Source: JAJQBJ01 sp964387095 (GTDB lineage Bacteria > Bacillota > Clostridia > Oscillospirales > Oscillospiraceae). From it: a DNA stretch of 19,090 nucleotides. Position numbers and translations under genes: made by a program. The stretch spans positions 1-19,090 of the forward strand of contig CAYLVH010000026.1 in assembly GCA_964387095.1 (NCBI GenBank), in the 5' to 3' direction. The notes beneath the pieces are model-generated. The model did not search any database, was not told where the DNA came from, and worked only from the letters and a program-made list of their open reading frames with translations. Shown here piece after piece: positions 14,324-19,090 of the stretch; the stretch's first letter is position 1, and every line of letters begins with the position of its first letter.

Positions 14324-14588
14324 GAGATCCCGGCGATGCTGTCTGGACTCAACACCATATAGCTTTTGGTGACGGAGTGGGACCGGATCAGGCCTTCCTC
14401 CTCCAGGAGCCGGTAGACCTTTTGAATGGTGTTGGGATTCACTCACAACAGGGCGGAGAGCACCCGGCGGGAGGGGAGTTCGTCGCCGTCGGAGATGGTT
14501 CCGGCCACGGCCCCCGCTTGATATATAAGATGATCTGGATATAGATGAGAATGCCATTCACAAGCTGAAATCCGGCAAAGGAAACCAT
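13805..14588 (-). pseudogene. decayed YtrA-type GntR regulator with C-terminal extension
   Basis: Starting at ATG 14588, with GGAAG ahead of it, the minus strand reads M-V-S-F-A-G-F-Q-L-V-N-G-I, a typical YtrA-type beginning. A base missing from the G run at 14511-14515 then breaks the frame (K-R-G-A-V-A expected). In the restored frame follow D-E-L-P-S-R-R-V-L-S-A-L-L, an in-frame TGA at 14443-14445 where a Gly codon is expected, then V-N-P-N-T-I-Q-K-V-Y-R-L-L-E-E-E-G-L-I. The V-N-P-N-T and L-E-E-E-G-L-I parts match the intact paralogue at 14772. A second shift near 14325-14335 leads into the still open 13805-14323 stretch, which begins with a helix like the paralogue's C-terminal helix and then adds about 145 residues I do not recognise. 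Three lesions make a functional protein unlikely. Confidence 0.8.
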
Positions 14589-14604
14589 GGTACACTTCCT
14601 TTCT

Positions 14605-14630
14605 AACCGTATTATTTGATTAATACGGTT
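14605..14630. promoter_or_regulatory. GntR-type operator 1 (perfect palindrome)
   Basis: AACCGTATTA (14605-14614), six bases, TAATACGGTT (14621-14630): perfect 10-bp arms. It lies between the minus-strand promoter and the start of the decayed regulator. The TATTA-N6-TAATA core is shared with the other two sites in this gap, and the layout fits YtrA-type dimer binding. Confidence 0.75.
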
Positions 14631-14635
14631 CTCTT

Positions 14636-14661
14636 AACTGTATTATAAAAGTAATACGGTT
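14636..14661. promoter_or_regulatory. GntR-type operator 2 (hybrid palindrome)
   Basis: AACTGTATTA (14636-14645), six bases, TAATACGGTT (14652-14661), with one mismatch between arms. Its centre is 31 bp from that of operator 1, about three helical turns. The right arm matches operator 1, while the left arm carries CTGTATTA as in operator 3. It covers the -10 of the minus-strand promoter. Confidence 0.75.
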
Positions 14662-14670
14662 TTCTGCCGA
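14642..14670 (-). promoter_or_regulatory. promoter of the decayed GntR gene
   Basis: On the minus strand TCGGCA (14670-14665) and a perfect TATAAT (14647-14642) are 17 bp apart. The -10 lies inside the inverted repeat at 14636-14661, as expected for autorepression. The promoter has stayed intact although the gene is broken. Confidence 0.6.
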
Positions 14671-14700
14671 TAGAAACTGAAAAAATTTTGCGAAAAAGAC

Positions 14701-14729
14701 TTGACAAATCTGTCCGCTTGTATTACTGT
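14701..14729 (+). promoter_or_regulatory. promoter of the GntR-ABC operon
   Basis: TTGACA (14701-14706) is a perfect -35. After 17 bp comes TACTGT (14724-14729), a modest -10. The -10 and the start-site region lie inside operator 3, consistent with repression by the first gene of the operon. Confidence 0.6.
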
Positions 14730-14754
14730 ATTAATAGGCTAATACAATAATACA
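14719..14754. promoter_or_regulatory. GntR-type operator 3 (extended double palindrome)
   Basis: Two TGTATTA half-sites (14719-14725, 14727-14733), the spacer ATAGGC, then two TAATACA half-sites (14740-14746, 14748-14754). The 36-bp element is symmetric except for the single bases between the half-sites. Doubled half-sites suggest two dimers binding side by side over the promoter. Confidence 0.8.
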
Positions 14755-14771
14755 AAATAAGGAGGGAGACT

Positions 14772-15131
14772 ATGGGATGGGAATTTGACAGCAGCCGCCC
14801 AATCTACGCCCAGCTGGCGGAGCTGCTGAAGAGTCAGATTATTTCCGGTCAATACCAGCCGGGGGACCGCCTGCCCTCCGTCCGGGAATTGGCGTCGGAG
14901 GCCGGGGTAAACCCCAATACCATGCAGCGGGCACTGTCCGAGCTAGAGCGGGAGGGGCTGGTCCATTCCGTCCGCACCATCGGCCGGTTTATCACCACCG
15001 ACCAGGCGGTTTTATCCAGCGCCCGGGAGACCGCCGCCCGGGCCGTGACCCAGGCATATCTCAGCCAACTGGAGGGCCTGGGGCTGACAGCGGCGGACGC
15101 CCTTCAGCTCATTTCAAAGATGAAAGACTAA
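14772..15131 (+). CDS. YtrA-type GntR transcriptional repressor
   Basis: The product has 119 residues, the normal short length of YtrA-type regulators, which have a winged helix and a small C-terminal dimerisation helix but no ligand domain. AAGGAGGG sits just before the ATG. The winged helix-turn-helix spans about 9-75, with P-I-Y-A-Q-L, I-I-S-G-Q-Y-Q-P-G-D-R-L-P-S-V-R-E-L-A, V-N-P-N-T-M-Q-R-A-L and L-E-R-E-G-L-V. The remainder is helical. It is followed at 13 bp by an ABC ATPase and permease, the usual YtrA arrangement, often linked to cell-envelope stress or antibiotic response. It most likely represses its own operon through operator 3. Confidence 0.93.
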   Translation: MGWEFDSSRPIYAQLAELLKSQIISGQYQPGDRLPSVRELASEAGVNPNTMQRALSELEREGLVHSVRTIGRFITTDQAVLSSARETAARAVTQAYLSQLEGLGLTAADALQLISKMKD

Positions 15132-15144
15132 AGGAGGAGATCGA

Positions 15145-15843
15145 ATGGACGAGATTTTAACGTGTCATGGCCTGACCAAGCGCTATGGCAGCAAGCTGAC
15201 CCTGAACGGGGCGGAGCTGTCCATTGGCCGGGGCAAGATTGTGGGGCTGCTTGGCCCCAATGGCAGTGGGAAAACCACGCTGATGAAGCTGGCCAATGGC
15301 CTGCTGAGCCCCACTGCGGGGGAGATTCTCATCGAGGGCAAGCGCCCCGGCGTGGAAACAAAGAAGATTGTCTCCTACCTGCCAGACGCCAGCTATTTGC
15401 CGGATTGGATGACGGTGGAGAAGCTGACCGCCATGTTCCGGGATTTTTATGGGGATTTTAACCGGGATAAGGCCCATGAGATGCTGGACCGGCTGGATCT
15501 TTCCGGCAAGGCCCGGCTGAAGACCCTGTCCAAGGGCAATAAAGAAAAGGTACAGCTGATCCTGGCCATGAGCCGGGAGGCCCGGCTTTACCTGCTGGAT
15601 GAGCCCATCGGCGGCGTGGACCCTGCGGCCCGGGATTACATCCTAAATACCATCATCGGCAACTATTCTGAGAATGCCACGGTAGTGATCTCCACCCACC
15701 TGATCTCAGATATCGAGCCGGTGCTGGATGACGCGGTGTTCATTCAGAATGGCAGGATTCTGCTAAATCAGCCGGTGGAGGAGCTGCGTGCCCAGCAGGG
15801 CATGAGCGTAGACGCATATTTCCGGGAGGTGTTCAAATGCTGA
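15145..15843 (+). CDS. ABC transporter ATPase (exporter type)
   Basis: The product has 232 residues, with AAAGGAGGAG before the ATG. Walker A is G-P-N-G-S-G-K-T-T (37-45), Walker B L-Y-L-L-D-E-P (about 149-155), followed by I-G-G-V-D-P, and the H-loop is S-T-H. The signature reads L-S-K-G-N-K-E-K-V in place of L-S-G-G-Q, a form usual in BcrA/YtrB-like exporter ATPases. The protein pairs with the permease whose start overlaps its end by 7 bp. The substrate is unknown; export or sensing of envelope-active compounds is the common theme of the family. Confidence 0.92.
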   Translation: MDEILTCHGLTKRYGSKLTLNGAELSIGRGKIVGLLGPNGSGKTTLMKLANGLLSPTAGEILIEGKRPGVETKKIVSYLPDASYLPDWMTVEKLTAMFRDFYGDFNRDKAHEMLDRLDLSGKARLKTLSKGNKEKVQLILAMSREARLYLLDEPIGGVDPAARDYILNTIIGNYSENATVVISTHLISDIEPVLDDAVFIQNGRILLNQPVEELRAQQGMSVDAYFREVFKC

Positions 15844-16643
15844 GAAAGCTGTTTAAATATGAATTCCTGGCCACAGCCCGGGCTTTTGGGCTGGCCTATG
15901 CGGGCCTGATCGTCATGTCTGTTTTGGCGGGCCTGAGTTTTCGCCTCGCCAACCATGGCAGGGGAGTGATCCTCTCCCTTCTGGCTATGTTTCTATACAG
16001 CGCGCTAGTTGGCGTCGTCATTGTGGCGACATTGGTTCAGATCATCGGCCGCTTCAATGAGAACCTGCTGAAGGGCCAGGGCTATTTGATGAATATCCTG
16101 CCCGTCCATACCTGGCAGCTGATTGTCAGCAAGCTGCTGGTGGCCCTGCTTCAGGGGATTTGTGCCCTGATCGTCAGCCTGATCTCCGCTGGCATCATCT
16201 TTGTGGGCACGGTTGGCATCAAGGAGACCCTCCAAATGTCCCGCTTCCTGCCTCTGTTGATCCAGAGCTTGGACGATGGAATGACTCTGGGACTCTATTT
16301 GATTCTGATGCTGGTGAACGGGCTGTTGGCCTTTGCCGCTGGAATTCTGATGATCTATGCGGCAATGGCTGTGGGGCAACTGGTGAATCACCACCGGGCC
16401 TTGACCTCCTTTGGCGTCTTTGTGGGCTTTTACATTGTGAAATCTGTGGTGGAAGGTGTGATCCTGACCGGCGGCTTCGGAAGCAACCTTACCGTGTCAA
16501 GTGTGGGGGGAGGAACCTCCATCTGGATCTCCTATCAGTCCGCCGCTGGAAATCTGGTGTCCATGTTGCTGACTGTGCTCTTTGGCGTGATCTTCTTCAT
16601 GGTGACAGAGGAACTGCTCCGCTGGAAGCTGAATCTGCAATAA
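15837..16643 (+). CDS. six-TM ABC-2-type permease
   Basis: The product has 268 residues, starting inside the last codons of the ATPase gene, so translation is coupled. It has about six membrane segments: roughly 15-37, 46-70, 96-125, 150-178, 185-205 and 236-258. A short extracellular Gly/Ser-rich loop precedes the last one. N-terminal M-L-R-K-L-F-K-Y-E-F is typical of ABC-2 type exporter subunits. There is only one permease gene, so a homodimer with the preceding ATPase is likely. No substrate clue is visible. A terminator follows 7 bp after the stop. Confidence 0.88.
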   Translation: MLRKLFKYEFLATARAFGLAYAGLIVMSVLAGLSFRLANHGRGVILSLLAMFLYSALVGVVIVATLVQIIGRFNENLLKGQGYLMNILPVHTWQLIVSKLLVALLQGICALIVSLISAGIIFVGTVGIKETLQMSRFLPLLIQSLDDGMTLGLYLILMLVNGLLAFAAGILMIYAAMAVGQLVNHHRALTSFGVFVGFYIVKSVVEGVILTGGFGSNLTVSSVGGGTSIWISYQSAAGNLVSMLLTVLFGVIFFMVTEELLRWKLNLQ

Positions 16644-16650
16644 AAATAGC

Positions 16651-16686
16651 AAAGCTCCTGAAATCCCAAGATTTCAGGAGCTTTTT
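16651..16686. terminator. bidirectional intrinsic terminator between convergent operons
   Basis: AAAGCTCCTGAAATC (16651-16665) and GATTTCAGGAGCTTT (16670-16684) form a 15-bp perfect stem around CCAA, with five T at its plus-strand end. On the minus strand the stem ends in TTT, with a further T5 tract a few bases on. It serves the permease gene on its left and the convergent permease gene on its right. Confidence 0.93.
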
Positions 16687-16699
16687 CCGCCGCGTCAGT

Positions 16700-18289
16700 C
16701 TATAATGATTCCAAAATCCTGACACCTGTTTTCCGCAGCCAGCCGTTGAGCAGTCGGGACAGCAGGGCCAAGAGGACGATGCAGATCAGCAGAAATTGCG
16801 TTCCGCTGAGCTTCGTTGTCAGGAAATATCCACCCGCCGCGAAGAGAATGGCAATCAGCCAGCCGCCGAAGATTGCGATAAAAACGACCATGCTCTGCTT
16901 GGTGGGGGCAGTCTCGTTTGTCCAGTTCAGGTTTGGCAGCCTCAGGTTCAGGGCCAGGCCCGCCGCAGAGGAGAACATAATAAAAAGCATGACAAAAATG
17001 GCCAGGAGGAGTGCCGTATAGAATTCCAACTGGAGAACAGTCGCCAGGCAAACGGTCAAAATCAGGGCTGGAGGCATGGTGAGCGCACAGTGCAGCTTTT
17101 GCTTGGCGTCAAATATTTTGCTAGTGGGGATGGGCATGGACTGTAAAATCCAAAGGTTTTTACCCTCCAGGGAGATGGACGGCGCAGTGATATCGTTCAC
17201 AGCGGTCATCGCACAGATCAGCGCCCCGGCGGCGATGGGCAGGAACTCACCCATCCCTGTAAACAGGAGGAGGGCTTCCCGCACCTGGAAGCGGTAGATG
17301 AGGGCCAGAATGGCCACCGCCGGCATAAGGACTGTGCCCAGGCTGCAATTGAGCATGTAGGTGGGACTGCTGGTGAACCGCTTCAATTCCTTGCGGAGGA
17401 GGGCACGGTCCGGGCTGGCGGCCTTGGTTTGCCGCTCCCGATATACCGGCTTTGTGCCGCTCTCCAGTTTCGTAGTGATGCGAATGAAGGTCTTGGAGAG
17501 AATGAAATAGGTCAGCGCCAACAGCACGCCAACTCCCGCACTGAAGAGCAGCATGGAAGGGAGATCCCCCTCGGCGCCCCGGCCCATCAGGTAGAAGGGA
17601 TAGAGCCAGGTTCGGATGGCGTTGCCCACGGCTTGGCTCTGGGCATAGAGGGCCTGGAGCAGGCTGTACGACCGAGAGAAGAAGTAGTAATACACTCCCA
17701 GGAAGACCAGGGAGAATAAAACGGGCAAAAAGCTCTTGTTCTTAAACTTGGAGGACAGGAGGGCCACCACCCAGCCCAGCAGGCAGGACAGCACCGTCAC
17801 AAAGACGGCGATGACAAAGACCATCACCAGGGAGCAGACCACCCCGGCTACGCCGATGGGCGCCGCGAGAAAGCGAACGAGGAGGGTGGGGATCATCAGC
17901 ATGACCTCATACAACAGGCCCATGGCCACTACGCCCAGGATCCGGACAAACAGGATTTTAGACGGGGGAATGGGCATAGAGAGGAGCAGGTCGTTGTCCT
18001 TGGCGTGATACAGCCCGGTGTAGGTGTTAAACGCGCTGCCCAGCGTACCATAGGCGATGGCCAGCATGCCCATCAGGCAGAAATACAGCCAGCTCATTTC
18101 GGTGTCCAGGAGGGGTGCAAAGGCCATGGCCACGGTGTAAAAGATACCGCAGAGGCATATAAAGATGAACACAAACAGCAGGATATGGAGCACAGTTCCC
18201 AGCTTGGAGCGCCTTCTTCCCGTCTTTTTGTCCTGAAAGTAGAAGGAGTTTAGCTCCAGGAACTGCTTTTTCAGTAACGCTTTCAGCAT
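16700..18289 (-). CDS. large multi-pass ABC exporter permease
   Basis: The product has 529 residues with about a dozen hydrophobic segments, a double-length ABC-2-like permease. The N-terminus has a basic cytoplasmic stretch (K-K-T-G-R-R-R-S-K) before TM1. An amphipathic region L-L-L-S-M-P-I-P-P-S-K-I-L near residue 110, and a second L-Q-S-M-P-I-P-T-S-K near 385, repeat the same S-M-P-I-P-x-S-K motif, which suggests two homologous halves. I start it at 18289, because GGAGG lies 7 nt ahead. ATG 18295 is in frame and forms an ATGA overlap with the ATPase stop, but its ribosome site would be only 1 nt away. It pairs with the ATPase just upstream. The substrate is unknown. Confidence 0.88.
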   Translation of the reverse strand: MLKALLKKQFLELNSFYFQDKKTGRRRSKLGTVLHILLFVFIFICLCGIFYTVAMAFAPLLDTEMSWLYFCLMGMLAIAYGTLGSAFNTYTGLYHAKDNDLLLSMPIPPSKILFVRILGVVAMGLLYEVMLMIPTLLVRFLAAPIGVAGVVCSLVMVFVIAVFVTVLSCLLGWVVALLSSKFKNKSFLPVLFSLVFLGVYYYFFSRSYSLLQALYAQSQAVGNAIRTWLYPFYLMGRGAEGDLPSMLLFSAGVGVLLALTYFILSKTFIRITTKLESGTKPVYRERQTKAASPDRALLRKELKRFTSSPTYMLNCSLGTVLMPAVAILALIYRFQVREALLLFTGMGEFLPIAAGALICAMTAVNDITAPSISLEGKNLWILQSMPIPTSKIFDAKQKLHCALTMPPALILTVCLATVLQLEFYTALLLAIFVMLFIMFSSAAGLALNLRLPNLNWTNETAPTKQSMVVFIAIFGGWLIAILFAAGGYFLTTKLSGTQFLLICIVLLALLSRLLNGWLRKTGVRILESL

Positions 18290-18291
18290 GG

Positions 18292-18996
18292 TCATTCCTC
18301 CAATTCGAGAAAGACGGATTCCAGGGATTCGTCCCCCTTGACCTCCTCCATGGTGCCGGATTTGATCAGCTTGCCGTCCTTGATGATGGCCACTTTATCG
18401 CAGAGTTTTTCCGCCACCTCCAGAACATGGGTGGAAAAGAAGATGGCGCCGCCGTTGTCGCACAGCTCCCGCATCAGCCCCTTGAGCAAATGAGAGGCCT
18501 TTGGGTCCAGGCCTACGAAGGGTTCATCCATGAGCATCAGCCGCGGCTCGTGGATCAGGGCGGAGATGATGGCCAGCTTCTGCTTCATGCCGTGGGAATA
18601 AGCGGAGATGGGCTCGGCCAGATTGCCCGTCAGCTCGAAGGCGTCCCCGTATCTGCGGATGCGCTCCTGCCGCTGTTCCGCGCTGACGCTGAAAATATCC
18701 GCTACGAAGTTCAGATATTGGATGCCGGTCATAAAATCGTACAGGTCAGGATTGTCCGGAATGTAAGCCAGCTTTGCCTTGCACTCCAGGGGGGATTCCT
18801 TGATGGAAACCCCGTCAATGTAAATGTCACCCTCCTCAAATTGCAGAATGCCTGCCACAGATTTCAGGGTGGTGGTCTTGCCTGCGCCGTTATGTCCGAT
18901 AAAGCCATAGATCTCCCCCGGCTGGATGCAAAGGGAGAGGTCGTCCACGGCCCTCTTCTCCCCATAGAGCTTGGTTAGGTGCTGGATGTTCAGCAT
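18292..18996 (-). CDS. ABC exporter ATPase
   Basis: The product has 234 residues. AGGAGG lies ahead of the ATG on the minus strand. Walker A is G-H-N-G-A-G-K-T-T (34-42), signature Y-S-H-G-M-K-Q-K-L, Walker B L-M-L-M-D-E-P-F-V-G-L-D-P, and the H-loop S-T-H. The Q-loop region reads A-Y-I-P-D-N-P, with no Gln, as often in this exporter subfamily. All catalytic residues look intact. It directly precedes the large permease and forms a two-gene operon with it. There is no regulator next to it within the window. Confidence 0.93.
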   Translation of the reverse strand: MLNIQHLTKLYGEKRAVDDLSLCIQPGEIYGFIGHNGAGKTTTLKSVAGILQFEEGDIYIDGVSIKESPLECKAKLAYIPDNPDLYDFMTGIQYLNFVADIFSVSAEQRQERIRRYGDAFELTGNLAEPISAYSHGMKQKLAIISALIHEPRLMLMDEPFVGLDPKASHLLKGLMRELCDNGGAIFFSTHVLEVAEKLCDKVAIIKDGKLIKSGTMEEVKGDESLESVFLELEE

Positions 18997-19031
18997 AAAA
19001 TCAGCCTCCTTTTTGTGATGCTTCTGCTTAT

Positions 19032-19061
19032 AATATATATCATCAGTGGATGGAAGGGCAA
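19032..19061 (-). promoter_or_regulatory. promoter of the minus-strand ABC exporter operon
   Basis: On the minus strand TTGCCC (19061-19056) and TATATT (19037-19032) are 18 bp apart, about 35 bp ahead of the start codon. The inverted repeat GCAAG-GG-CTTGC (19058-19069) overlaps the -35 and could be an operator. The remaining 20 bases to the window edge hold nothing I recognise. Confidence 0.45.
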
Positions 19062-19090
19062 GGGCTTGCTCCCATTTTCCCTACGGGGGA

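Noticed and set aside
13964..14362. Plus-strand open frame in the region of the decayed regulator.
   Set aside because: It opposes the recognisable GntR remnant and has no ribosome site or family resemblance.
14605..14754. Inverted repeats considered as transposon ends.
   Set aside because: No transposase lies between or beside them, and their N6-spaced half-sites over promoters fit regulator binding better.

Overview
The window looks like chromosomal DNA from a Gram-positive member of the Clostridia, most likely a gut Oscillospiraceae-type organism. This is an inference from three SLH wall-anchoring motifs, a lipoprotein solute-binding protein, strong AGGAGG-type ribosome binding sites, moderately GC-rich genes with AT-rich promoters, and YtrA-type GntR/ABC operons. 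I see no tRNA or rRNA gene, CRISPR array, insertion sequence or phage gene.

Layout. Positions 1-453 carry no convincing gene. They hold a 13-bp perfect hairpin, an AT-rich promoter-like stretch, a run of hairpins that looks like a structured RNA, and an intrinsic terminator. Positions 454-2853 encode a secreted SLH (S-layer homology) protein with a large unrecognised ectodomain. After a hairpin-rich gap comes one tightly packed run of ten plus-strand genes (3048-13677): a lipoprotein periplasmic-binding protein on a long acidic stalk, two different FecCD-type permeases, a DUF58 protein, an eight-TM protein with a DUF4129-like tail, a MoxR AAA+ ATPase, a FecE-type ABC ATPase, an SPFH/band-7 protein, an unknown Met/Gly-rich-headed protein, and a Gly/Pro/Met-rich repeat protein. 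A strong terminator closes the run at 13768-13805.

The notable point is that a complete iron-siderophore/cobalamin-class importer (binding protein, two permeases, ATPase) is split by a MoxR-DUF58-DUF4129 module, which lies between the permeases and their ATPase. Overlapping or nearly touching genes suggest one transcript and a joint function. A plausible model is a wall-spanning capture-and-uptake machine (SLH protein, stalked lipoprotein, ABC importer) whose membrane assembly or activity is controlled by the MoxR/DUF58 chaperone-like pair and an SPFH scaffold. The substrate cannot be read from the sequence.

Positions 13805-14588 (minus) are a decayed YtrA-type GntR regulator with an unusual C-terminal extension. 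It is broken by a frameshift, an in-frame TGA and a second frameshift, yet its promoter and two palindromic operators are intact. Diverging from it is an intact operon (14772-16643): a YtrA-type GntR repressor behind an extended 36-bp operator, an ABC ATPase and a six-TM permease. A bidirectional terminator separates this from a convergent second ABC exporter (ATPase 18292-18996, permease 16700-18289, minus), whose promoter lies near the right edge.
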